From Ipomoea triloba (lineage: Eukaryota; Streptophyta; Magnoliopsida; Solanales; Convolvulaceae), in assembly GCF_003576645.1 (NCBI RefSeq), contig NC_044916.1:37280000-37343999 (forward strand): DNA of 64,000 nt, written 5' to 3'. The position numbers and the translations under genes are program-made. The stretch's first letter is position 1, and each line of letters begins with the position of its first letter. The notes under the pieces are model-generated. The model was not told where the DNA came from and did no database searches. It was given only the letters and a program-made list of their open reading frames with translations. Positions 12,270 through 23,244 of this stretch are shown piece after piece.

Positions 12270-12755
12270 ATGGCGTCTTTGAGCGGGAACTCGTCGGGAT
12301 CTACCCAGATTCTTCAGAACTCCGGGTCGGAGGGGGATTTGCAGATGCAGGGTGCGATGAACGAGAGGAAGCGGAAGAGAATGCAGTCAAATCGCGAGTC
12401 GGCGCGTCGGTCGAGGATGAGGAAACAGAAACATCTGGACGATATGGTGTCGCAGGTTGCCCAGCTGAGGAACGACAACGCTCAGATCCTTAATAACATC
12501 AATCACACCACCCAACATTACCTTAACGTGGAGAGGGAGAATTCTGTTCTCCGAGCTCAGGTCATGGAGCTTACCCACAGATTGCAGTCCCTCGACGACA
12601 TGATCGCTTCCATAAACTCTATCTATGGAATCTTTGACTCCTCGCCGGCGCCGGCGCCGGAGATTCTTACTGCGCCGGAAACTTTCATGGCCAATCCTTG
12701 GATGTATCTGAACCAACCCATCATGGCATCCGCTGATTCAATGTTCCAGTGTTGA
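12270..12755 (+). CDS. bZIP44-like: Group S1 bZIP transcription factor (bZIP44/bZIP11-like)
   Basis: A single-exon gene of 161 residues, as usual for S1 bZIPs. A short Ser/Gly-rich N-terminus is followed by the basic region (about 31-50) with the invariant Asn-x7-Arg in NRESARRSR (41-49), then a long leucine zipper (about 56-107) containing the S1 hallmark TTQHYL and ENSVLRAQ segments. The tail has NPWMYLNQPIMASADSM, the typical S1 C-terminus. S1 factors bind ACTCAT/ACGT elements, heterodimerise with group C bZIPs and control amino acid and sugar metabolism under low energy. The leader contains the conserved SC-uORF, implying translational repression by sucrose. Neighbouring BLH and UBC16-like genes match the surroundings of Arabidopsis bZIP44, supporting that orthology. 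An alternative frame starting at 12212 is a shadow. Confidence 0.93.
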   Translation: MASLSGNSSGSTQILQNSGSEGDLQMQGAMNERKRKRMQSNRESARRSRMRKQKHLDDMVSQVAQLRNDNAQILNNINHTTQHYLNVERENSVLRAQVMELTHRLQSLDDMIASINSIYGIFDSSPAPAPEILTAPETFMANPWMYLNQPIMASADSMFQC

Positions 12756-14480
12756 TTAAAAAGACAATCTTGCCCTTGGTCCAGAATCTACTAAAAAAAC
12801 AATCATGGGGTGGTGGTAGTTTTTTTGATTTGTTGAATGAAAGGATGGGAGGGGTAAAATGGGAATTATATTAATTATGTCAACTATTATTTGGTTGTTT
12901 TCCTAGTATAATAATATGATTAGTATAATCTTAATAATTAGGTAGATGAGTCATGAGTATGATTCTGAAGGGGAAGTGGGGAGGGTGTTTTGGTCTTTCT
13001 TGAAATGTAAATGGATTATATATTATTATTATTATTGGAGGTAGGATGAATGGTTGTGAAAGCATGTATGTTATCTATCTACCCTAATTATATTAAATCT
13101 ATGTTTTAGTATATTACCCTTGCCACCTTTTAATACACTCGTTTATATTATTTTAAATAAATCAATATAAAAATTAAACTATAAACCATTCAAAACAATA
13201 TCAATTAGACAAATAGATAAAATTGGGAATGCTTTGTCACCTTTTGAGATCTTATTCAATACAAATACGATTAATTAGTTCAATATAGATCTTACTTAAC
13301 GCGAATATGATTAGTTTAATGTATGATTGCTAATGAGACTGGTCGAAGAAACCTAGGGTTAAACCCAAAAGAAAAAAAAAAAAAGTTATCGGTTGAGACA
13401 GGCACATTAAAAACAGTTTACGAAATGGGGATCACTTTCACGATTATTGTACTTAGAAAATGTTTAATTGGCCTCAACTAGCCCTACATACGAAGAAACC
13501 AACAAAAATGGTGTGTTGGAAAATGCTAATAATGGTAGAAGCTAGTGGACGATTTACATGGCTAGAAACATTATCGTACTGACAAATGACTCTCCAACAC
13601 GTGATTTTTAAACACTAACTCGATATCGATCTAACCTCAAGTCTTTCGTAAAATGCGTCTTTTAACTGGCACAATAATTTACTCTTAATTACTTCAATTG
13701 TCACCTTAAGATGTCTTGAACCAGAATCGCGACTAATATTTCAATTAACTTATCATGTACAAACGTAATAATATAAGATTAAGGGAGCACACCTAACAAT
13801 CACTCAAAAGTTACAAACAAAAATACATGATTGCCACTATCGGCCTATGAAGTGATGTAAATTTCCTTTAAAAAACATAGAAAACATCCAATCTTGATGA
13901 AGTTAGGTAGTTTTATGATGGTGAAAGGCTGGAGCTGTGACTTCACCATCTTTGCTCAGATCATTTAATTTAATTTTCTTCCAATCACTAAAACCCTTTT
14001 CTTTCTCTTGAGCAGGTGTGCCGTGACCTCAGATCAAACTGCACTCTTCACCAGTCGCCACCACAATCATATTCCCGAAATTTCAAGAGCTCGTTTACTA
14101 ATCAGAAAAATTCTTCATTATATTTTTCGACAAAACAGAAAAAATTGAAGAAAGAAAAAGACTACACATGATGTGACTAAAGCAAATAATCAATACGGCA
14201 CGAATAGAGATGTTTTTAGTTTTGCCGTGGGTAAAACTTCAATCTGCAGATAAATTTCAATGGGCTTATTTAGTTATCAGCGGTTAGCGGTAGCGGATGG
14301 TGTTAGCGGTTATCAAATAACGAATTGTATTAGCGGGTTTGACCAGCCGATTGTATTAGCGGTTTGTAAAAAGATGTTTGGTAAAATTAGCGGTTTAAAT
14401 TAGCGGTTAACATGTAAAATGACCAAAAGGGTATACATATTTTTCATAATAATAATAATTATAATGATTTTTTTAGGATA

Positions 14481-14516
<36 letters not shown>

Positions 14517-14624
14517 TTAATAAAGAAATAAAAAACTAAAAAAAAAAAAGAACATAAGGGGAGCCAGTTTGGCTCCCCTTTAGTTTGCCACTTTTCCCAA
14601 ATTAAACATAACATAGCAGCGGTT

Positions 14625-14671
<47 letters not shown>

Positions 14672-15590
14672 AGGGCATTTTGGGGAAAGAGAAACCTTCC
14701 CCCAAAAGGCCAAGTGAAAACGCTGCACATTGCAGCGTTTTCATTTTCAGCGGTTTGGAGCAAACCGCTGCTCCAAACCGCTATTAACCAAACACCTTCT
14801 TTAGCGGTTTGACCATGGTCAAACCGCTAAAGTTGGTCAAAACCGCCAAAATTTGGCGAAACGCTATTAACCAAACACACCCAATGTATTCAAAGCTAAA
14901 TTTAGAAGCATTTCCTGATTTTATAACTCCCTCACTTTCTTCTCCCACTGCCTACTTCCATAAGCTCTTTGCTATTCCTCAGATGCACAACAATGGCAGG
15001 AATCAGGCATTTTTATCCGGAAAATACTGTTTATACTAAATCTTATATTATCTTATTTAACGTGTTACACACAACACCTTTCATTAATTATATTCCTCGG
15101 CATAGTGATTCAATCGACTATTAGGTGGGAGAACCAGCATATTCTCTCATGGTGACTCAGTGGACCATTAGGTGAAAGGATCAGGTGTTCACAAGGAACC
15201 CACCACATTGAGTGAAACTCTCACAACGACTGTCACAGCTTGATTCCATGCTCTGAGTTACCTGTGCAGACCCTAACATTACATTGGGTGAAATTCTTAT
15301 ACGTTAAACATTCACAATCTAAGTATCTAACACCCATCCAGAATCATTTGAGTTGCCTATGCGGGACCTATACTCATCATTGTTTCTATATTTAGTAGCT
15401 AATTGTGCATCTACGGAACGATGTGCATTTGTTGGTGCTAAAAACTCTTCCAACCATGTTTGGGATATCACATAGCAGGAGAAAATTAAGGATTTTTTTT
15501 CCATTTCCAAATCAAGAAACCTCAAAGTTCCATTAACATAATTAGAAAATGTGAATCAGAGAAAAATGTGAGCTTGATTAAGGTTTAGTG
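12756..15590. other. Intergenic between bZIP and BLH11-like genes
   Basis: Contains the bZIP 3' UTR (to roughly 13060), AT-rich sequence and the TIR element at 14262-14882. The stretch 15060-15540 has no recognisable coding content. The end of the interval should hold the 3' UTR of the minus-strand BELL gene. Confidence 0.5.
14262..14882. mobile_element. Small TIR element (PIF/Harbinger-like MITE)
   Basis: About 620 bases with imperfect terminal inverted repeats: the left end GGGCTTATTTAGTTATCAGCG pairs with the reverse complement of the right end CGCTATTAACCAAACACACCC. AAT flanks both ends (14259-14261, 14883-14885), a 3-bp duplication consistent with, but not proof of, PIF/Harbinger. Many AGCGGTT motifs occur in both orientations, with subterminal hairpins near 14720 and 14800. 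The interior holds AAT-trinucleotide (about 14480-14517) and AT (about 14628-14669) microsatellites. No transposase. Confidence 0.7.
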
Positions 15591-17416
15591 TCATTCCTCG
15601 GCAGAATCTGCGACAGATTGTCTGGTAGCCGAACTAGCTAACAATGGATCCGACGACTCTGCAAACTCGTCTCTGTACATTTCCTCAATCATAGGCTTCC
15701 ATAGTCGAACTCGAGCATTTATGAACCAGTTTGAAACCTGAAACATCATCTCAAAAACTCAAAAAACTTTCAACATTTCAGGCAGTGCAACAAAACATGT
15801 TTGAAATTCACAGTGCAGATTACCTGATTCTTTGTCAATCCTGTCTGTGATGCCAATATAAGCTTCTCCGAATCATTCGGATAGCTACAAGAAAACAAAC
15901 CACCATTACAGCATTAGTTAGTAGCAGTAATTAACATTGAATTTCAGTTATTTCAGAAAGCAGAAATAGTTTGAATTAAGTTCATACGGGTGAAGGAAGT
16001 GTTGGAATAGCCAAGCGCGAAGAGTTGCTACTGAAGTCTCTGGGAGGCCTCTGATTGGGCGCCATGATTGCCTGGAGCTTTGAATCATTCCCAGCTGTTG
16101 AAGAAACATCTTGTGAAGCCCAGCCTCCCTGTCAAGCAGCCCTGTGGGCAGTTCTTCTGATAATTTTTGCAGTAGGGTGTTTATCTGAGACACGATTGCT
16201 TCTCTTAAGCTGCAGAAATGCTTGGACATGGCTTGGAGTGCGAGTCCAGTGTAGGATTTCCCTGCTCCCACTCCTGCAATGGCCTCAAATGATGATACCA
16301 GCTCTTCCATTCGATCATGATATTGCTCGTATCTTCTTTCCACCTGCAAATTCTCTCACCATTACAAGAAACAAACTTGGAGGCAAGTCCAGTTAAGTTG
16401 GTCTGTTGACTTTTAATTACAAGGTTACAAGTTCTGCTCCCATCAAGAACGCCTATTGGCCACCCCGCCTACTAATTTATCTCCTTGTGATCTTTTACTG
16501 GTTAGGGTCGGAAGGAGATTTACTCACAAGATAGTTAGGCACTTAAATTGTGACCAGAAAGTCATAAGTTTGACTTCCAATGGGAACAATTTATTGTCTC
16601 ATTTGTTTGAGTCGATCTGTAATGGACAATCTAAGTTGGTTTACTTTTCCATTGGTTTTTTGCCGGCTACTGTCATAAACCAGCTATAGGCAACCTAATC
16701 TTATTTATCTCTTCTTTGTCGACTAAAGGTTTACCAAGTATATACCTCTCAAGTAGGGGCTTTGAATTTTTCCGTTACCAAAAAAAAAAAAAAAAAACAA
16801 AGATGGAAAAAGAATTAAAGAGCCCAGATTTTGTTTGGTTTACCCCTTCAAGCAAGGCAATGAGCGCCATGATTCTACTATGGAGCTCGTGTTTCTCGTT
16901 ACTTGGGAGCTCTGCATTCACCATGGAACGGAAACCCAAAGATCCTTTCTTGCCGGACGGCGATAATCTTCTGATATATCTCTCATTGCTGGAATCTGTG
17001 GCCTTGCCACCGACGCTAACCACTTCTTCAAGAAGGGACTGTGCAGGTCTTAAGTATTTGGAGTGAGCAATGATGGCGGCGAAAGATTCAGCTCCAGAAA
17101 ACGTGGAAACTGAGGTTGAAGAAGAAGAAGAATAATCACTACTGAAACAACCCATTCCTGGATTAACAAAACCCGGATTCACCATCCCTAAAGAAAGTGA
17201 GAGTTTCTGGGATCCAAGAAGATCCATCACATTTCTGGCTTGAGGAGAATGAACTAAGTCTACAGCTCTGGACATTCTCTCCCCAATAGAATGAATGCTG
17301 TTGGTGCCTAAATCACCACAGTTTTGGCTCCAAACTTGAGGTTGACTAGTCATGGCATAAGGGGTGATGAATTGGTGGGGAATACTTGGCTCTGTATTTG
17401 AATTCTGAGACACCAT
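15591..17416 (-). CDS. BLH11-like: BEL1-like TALE homeodomain protein, short type (BLH11-like)
   Basis: Four exons, complement of 16844-17416, 15988-16343, 15824-15884 and 15591-15737, give 378 residues. The SKY motif lies around 112-135 ([15 protein letters not shown]), a ZIBEL-like LSLSLG near 71-76, the BELL domain begins near 185 across the exon 1/2 junction, and the TALE homeodomain has the PYP loop extension (310-312) and [13 protein letters not shown] (from about 333). Exon 3 is exactly 61 bases, a size shared with the next BELL gene and typical of the family. BELL proteins work as nuclear heterodimers with KNOX proteins in meristem and organ patterning. The first in-frame ATG (17416) is used. 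The protein stops 28 residues after WKPMIEEMY, so the usual long C-terminal tail with a second ZIBEL motif is missing; this and the synteny suggest the BLH11 branch. Confidence 0.9.
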
Positions 17417-17599
17417 TGTTAAAAAAGTTGTGATTTTGATCAAGAAAAGCCTTCTGGGTCCTCAAGAAACTGATGGGATATGACTGAGAATGGAGGAAAT
17501 TAATTAATTAAAGGATGGGGTTTTCAAGAAAGCTAGCCTGCATGGATTAACCCCATTAATGCCTACTTAAAACTGGACAGAATTTGCATACAAACATAC

Positions 17600-17799
17600 C
17601 TTGACATGATAACTAGTTCATGCAAGGGAGGAAAGCAAAGATTCCTGTGTCTAATCTTTGCCACTCTTTCCCAAGCATATAAGCACACCCTAGATGAGCA
17701 GCTGAAAGCTATGGAGCCTAAGAAACACAGGCCTATGAGGGCAAGCTCTCCAAAGAAGAGAAAGGACATCAAGCAAGCAGAAAGTGTTGAAAATGACAT
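17600..17799 (-). other. Candidate hydrophobic leader ORF upstream of the BLH11-like gene
   Basis: On the minus strand an ATG at 17799 opens about 66 codons before a plausible donor (CAAG then GTATGTTTG) at 17600. The encoded stretch has a hydrophobic run (SFLFFGELALIGLCFLGSIAF). If this segment is transcribed as BLH11-like 5' UTR, it would be a uORF. No homologue is recognised and no transcript evidence exists, so it may be chance. Confidence 0.2.
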
Positions 17800-17803
17800 G
17801 AAA

Positions 17804-19283
17804 TTTATGGTCCCCCACTTCCCCTCAGCTTTAATTACACATCTTTGGGACACTCAAAAAGCACTTTCAGGCTTCACCTCTATCTTCCTGTGCACTCACA
17901 GTAGAAAGAAGCACAGAAGTAAACATAAATGTGGAATTGCTGTGCTGCAGAAGGGCTCTGCTAAGACTGCCATCTGGACAAAAATTAAAGTGAAAAAAAA
18001 AAAAGTGGGCTGTCTTTTTTGCACACTCCCAGTTTTAATTTAAGATTGTGTGCTTGTGAATCTGTAAACATGTGGGAATATCTAGCCCTTTTTGTAAGCT
18101 GTTGTCATCCTACTTATAAGATTTTGAATGGCCACTGCAATATTCATAATCCTTCAAGAGAAACTTTGTCTGTAACCTACAAATTTGTGGGAGGTTTCAT
18201 TTATTTTGTTTGTAAGGTCATGGAAATAAATGTGATCCGAGCATATCTCTCGCTCGTATGAATACAAATTCTTTGACATCTTAGCGCCCCCGACCGACAC
18301 ACTTTATTTCTTCATAAACCCCGGACCTTGATAGTGAAACTACACAGTATGTAACACAGCCCTTCATATCTGTTTAATTAATGCATGTATGCTTGTATCA
18401 TTTCCATTTTGGATGGAGTCTTTTCCTTTTCTTTTTTGGTGCTTCATTGTTGTTAGTGTGGTGATAAGATTGATGTATTCTGGGAGAGAAATGGTTCGTT
18501 CAAGATTTGGAAAATGGTGTAATGATTACCCCCTTTGTTCTATTAGGCCCTCCAGTTGTCATTCCCAGCTTCTGTTGGATAATATACTGTAACCTAAAAG
18601 CCCCACTCTTTTTTTGGATGACGAGAAAAACCCGCAACCACTGCTTGATAGTCTACACTGGGTAAACCCCTTTTTGAGACCCTAGCCGACAAAGGATCAC
18701 AAGGAGGTAAACCATCCTAAGTTGCCATAACTGACAAACTCAAACCAAGAAGGCCAATAGGCTGCACCGGGACTCAAACTTGTAATCTTGACCAGTTTGG
18801 TTGCAGTTGCCCTCAAAAGCCCCACTCTTTGATTGAATTGGGCAGAGGGAGTAGATGAAAAAACTTTCACTTTTTCACCTTAGGTAAGATTCTGGTAAAA
18901 GAAAGTAGAATTCAACCTTCAGAGCAGATCACTTACAAAATATATCAGATAGATCAGTTCACCAGTTGTAACATGCAAGAAGATACTGACAAACTCATAA
19001 ATTGCAGGCTGATGTGTACCATATGTGTAAAAAAGGTGAAGACTTTTGTACAAGATTCAATTTTTTTTTCATTGCCAAACACAGTATACTACAGTGTTCC
19101 AATTAAAAACTAAGCTAAGCATGACCCCTATAGTATTCACTATTATACAAATGATAAACCAGAAGTGTATATAAATTATAAAGTTATAAACTTTTCTTGT
19201 ATTGCAGAGTCTACCAGAGAATAATCTCCTATCTCACATTATGTACTAGTAGCAGCAGAAGAATAATGTTTCCAACGCCCGGT
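17804..19283. other. Interval between the two BELL genes
   Basis: No convincing gene. It probably contains the promoter and leader of the BLH11-like gene and the 3' UTR of the BLH3-like gene (up to about 19050). Positions 18620-18815 resemble a dispersed repeat: related GGATCACAAGGAGGTAAACC-type and CTCAAAC-CTTGTAA segments also occur near 16440-16720 and 39460-39620. Confidence 0.4.
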
Positions 19284-21171
19284 TCATGAGCGAGAAGCAT
19301 CAAGTAAATGATCGGGAACGTTGTTCGTTCTTACATCGCTATATTGCTGTATGCAACTGTAATCACCTGTTAAACTCTCTTGAAGCTCTTTATCTGCCGT
19401 GTCCTCGGATGCTGACTTCTCTGTTGCTGCAGCCCGGATCTGTTCTGGTGGTGAGGCGGTGGAGCCCGCTTCTGCATCGCCAACTTCCTCCTTGTACATT
19501 TCCTCAATCATGGGCTTCCAAAGACGGACTCGTGCATTTATAAACCAGTTTGCAACCTAATTCAGAAAGAGTTTCATTACTATGTTGCAAGATTATGATA
19601 ACATAGTATATTCAAGTAAAAGGTGTTTGCACTTTGCATACCTGACTTCTTGTTAAGCCTGTTTGTCTCGCTAGTGTGACTTTCTCCGAGTCTTTTGGGT
19701 AACTGAAAAATTAAAAATACATGAAAACTAATCAGAAGCAAATGGCACTGCAGGTGTTACGAGATTTATCAGATAAAGTTAGTTATAAGGAACATACGGG
19801 TGGAGGAAATGTTCAAAGAGCCAAGCGCGAAGGATTGAAACAGCATTCTCGGGCAAGCCTCTGAGTGGCCTCCAAGGTTGTCTCATCACGCCAAATTGCT
19901 GAAGCAACCTTTGTTGCCTTAGCTGCTGATCCACATGGCGGAGACGATACAATCTCTCCCCTTGACTATTACCTTGCTCCCCTAAACTTTGTCGAGTAAT
20001 TTGAATCTGCTTCTTGATTGCATCACACAGGCAGCGGAATTGGCATGAAATGGTTTTGAGGGCGAGTGCTGTGTATGGTCTAGCAGCACCAAGCCCAGCA
20101 ACCATCTCAAACGACGAAACTAAAACTTGCATGTGCTCATAGTACTGTTTGTATGACATATCCACCTACATAGAAACATAGTACTAAGAAAACAAGTCTG
20201 TTTTCTAGTCTTGGCTAAAGCAACCTAAATTTATGTGATAATTGACATAGACAAAGAAATATGAATGTTTGACCCACCTTGTCCAACAAAGAAAAGAGTT
20301 TTGTCATCTTGCTCTCGAGATCATATCGTTCTGTGGCTGAAAGTTCAGCAGATGATATGTCTGTTGATTTCTGAAGATCGGAGGCCATCCCAGGAACCGA
20401 ACAGCTGGACTTAACCTCAGTCTCTTCGGACCCATTTTGTACAAACGAAAAATGATTCTGTTTGTCTGCTTGCTTTTTAGCTGATTGAACATTAACGACT
20501 TCATCGAGTAAATCCTGTGCTGCCTTCAGATACTTGCAATTATAAATGGATGCTGAAGCCGCGGTTGCTTCATGTAAATGTGCACTAAAATTCACCTCTC
20601 TGAGGCCTATGGAGCTCTCGAGGTTGTCCATGGCTCCAACTTTGACACCGTTCTGATGATCTCCAGCCAGATCAAACGACAAATATTCAACGTTTTTATC
20701 TTCGTTATACTGAGATCCCTGAGTCAACAATGAAGAAAAACCCGAGTTCCTATACTGATCATGGTATGATGGCACTTGAACTGAAGATGGCACTTCCATG
20801 GCCAAGCTGAGAGATAGCCCTTGATATTGAAGATTTTGCTCAACATTTTGCATATCAAAAGGTTTTGATGAAAACGCGTTGGCCTCCATAGAACCAGACC
20901 CGCCATTCAGAAGACTACCAACTGGCTGCTGCTGCTGCATATTCAGCAGATCAGAAGTAGGCGAAAGAAGAAGCATCTCATCCCCACTTCGAATCGACTG
21001 AACCTCAGCATTGCTATTTGGCGATAACTCTGGGTAGGCGAGAGGCGTGGAGGGATGGTTCAGAAACATCACGCCCCCGGGAACACCAGACTGAAAAGAA
21101 TTGTGCTTTTGGTCTGGCAATAGTGGGAGTGCATCTCTTTGGTTTGTCAAACCTGAATAATAAGTTGCCAT
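19284..21171 (-). CDS. BLH3-like: BEL1-like TALE homeodomain protein (BLH3-like)
   Basis: Four exons, complement of 20278-21171, 19798-20165, 19642-19702 (61 bases) and 19284-19556, give 531 residues. It starts MATYYSG, a common opening of BLH proteins; the frame upstream has no other ATG. A glutamine run is near 79-83, a ZIBEL-like QGLSLSLAM near 117-125, the SKY motif [15 protein letters not shown] near 212-226, the BELL domain from about 280 to 350, and the homeodomain with PYP (421-423) and [12 protein letters not shown] (445-456). The phase pattern of the introns is identical to that of the neighbouring BELL gene, supporting old tandem duplication. The role is as a nuclear partner of KNOX proteins. 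The tail after the homeodomain is about 75 residues, acidic and serine-rich. Assignment to BLH3 rests on length and gene order. Confidence 0.92.
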
Positions 21172-22500
21172 ATCTCTTCTCACCCCCTCTCAAATGTAGC
21201 ACAAACAACCTTAATTTCCCCTCTAATAGACTCTCTTGAGAAGAATCCTGTAAGGAGAATCATGGGAATCAGCTAACAAGTTTACAAGTCACTCATCATC
21301 ATCAAAAGAAACCTAAAGATTTGCTAAGGGGTTTCATCATCAATTCAACATCAAGAACAGGCAATCATCAAAACAGGACCCAAAATCGAAGATATTTCAG
21401 ATAATATAAAATTATAAACACACTATTATTACACACAGTAGTTGACAATAATTCTCCAAAAGTGGTTAGAAACAGCAAGAATTCATTACCATCATCAGGA
21501 ACATGATGAAAACCTCAGCAGAAATAAAAAAAAAAAAACAGTACAACCATGGACCAAAAGGTGGGAACAAAGAAAGAAAGATGCAAAAGGGCAAAGGAAA
21601 AATACCAGTAAAGAAATGTCTGTCTTTGTGGTGTGCCTTCAATTGGGGGAACAGAGAGAGCCACCAAGAGAGTGATTGAAAGCAAAAACTCAAAGCAGAA
21701 GCTTATCCATATGGAGACAAACCTGATCCGCAAACATCCTAAGAGAACAACAATAACAACAACAACAACAACCCTTCCTTATCATTGAACAATGACACCA
21801 CCAGCCAACAGATGTCCTGCAGAAAAAGATGACAATAATTATGAAAGCAAGCAAGAAATAATCAACTGTCAACCTTCCATTCTTAAAAATACAAGTATTA
21901 TATTCCCTTTCAATTATTTCAAACTTTCTTCGAGTGGGGTCCATGGTGCAAGACCCCAAAACACACCCTAAAACTCTACAAGTTTTGTTCTTTTTTTAAT
22001 AATAATAATAATTAAAAAATATCAATGAAAGAACAAAACCAAGAACACAAATTTGGCAAAGGGGTTGGTGGTTTGTTTGTTCTCTCTTTCGGCATTGTTA
22101 GCGTGCGTAGGGGTTTGATGTTTGAAGGTCTGAATCGTCAACCACCAGTTGGTGGACCTAAAACTAAGCAGCTTTTAAGCCTTTGATATGAAGACTAAAA
22201 GAGATTTTCATTTTATATAGCTAAGGTTGTTGCAAGACTTCATATTCAATTTGAGGCAAATTATAATATACAAATATATATGATTTGGTGTTGTTGCTGA
22301 TTTGGCTTTTGCAATATACAAGACGAAGAATTAATCTTGAAAACTGTGCTTGCTGATAGATATGCCAATTTACCATTGAAGAGGTCCAAAGGAGCCCATG
22401 GTGGGTTAAAAAACTTACAAACTTTTTTTTAGTGGTACAGCCCCCAGTGTTTCTATGCTTTTCACCTTGTATTCCAAGATTCTTTTTGTATATCATAATG
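21172..22500 (-). other. Probable leader and promoter of the BLH3-like gene
   Basis: A CTCCTTACAG acceptor lies at 21248-21250 on the minus strand, and a possible donor (GGATCAG then GTTTGTC) near 21722, suggesting a 5' UTR intron of about 470 bases. CT-rich and TTG-repeat leader-like sequence lies at 21740-21780. No coding content. Boundaries are inferred from splice consensus only. Confidence 0.35.
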
Positions 22501-22506
22501 AGGTGA

Positions 22507-22668
22507 ATAAGTCGCTCATACTAATAATTAAATTTGTCAACACTCAACAGTTTGATCAATTTGGCTGAAATTGTCTCCACTAACAGATAACAGTCAATAA
22601 GCCGCTCCTATTATCACGAGTTGAACTTATCAACAGTTTGATCAACTTAGCTGAAGATAACAGTCAGC
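22507..22668. repeat. Diverged direct tandem duplication
   Basis: Two adjacent related copies: 22507-22596 and 22597-22668. Both begin AATAAG(T/C)CGCTC and end GATAACAGTC, sharing CAACAGTTTGATCAA. The second copy carries internal deletions. Confidence 0.7.
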
Positions 22669-23244
22669 AGTCTTGATTCTTGGAGCTAAGGTTTCGGTTG
22701 ATACAAGGAGAACAATGTTCTTTCCTATGTTATGTAGATTTATTCTTCCCACCATCTCTTCATTTGTATTGTATTTTTTGGTTTTGGTTTTTTTTTTTTT
22801 TTTTTTTTAAATGTACAGCACAGACCAACAGTCAGATGTAGAAAGATACAAACTCAAGGAAACATGAAAGCCTTCAAAGAGTTAAACAAGGATGGATTCA
22901 TGGATGAGAGTAACTACAAAACTAAACATCAGAGGGAGGAAAAAATTTTCCTTTTCGTCTCCAGCAATGGAGGGAACAAATCTGCATCCATGGAAGTTTG
23001 TCATCATGCACACTCATGGAGTTTTGAATGCTGTGTGGAACCAAAAATGAATGTTTTGTTTGGAATGTGCAGAGTGAACCATCTTCTCTTCAACAGCTAA
23101 AGAAGGTAATCTAATCTCGGCTTCCATAATCAATGGCAGCCGAGAATATTTCTTTCTTTCCCCGTTACCCTCTTTTTAACTCGAGTGTCATGATGGTAGG
23201 ACGGGAGGAGACGTTTGCAGCAGCTGTGCCAAGTCTCATGAACA

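Noticed and set aside
22864..23100. 78-codon frame between the BLH3-like and RsmI-like genes
   Set aside because: No family features, no plausible splice context, and opposite strand to the flanking genes; likely chance.
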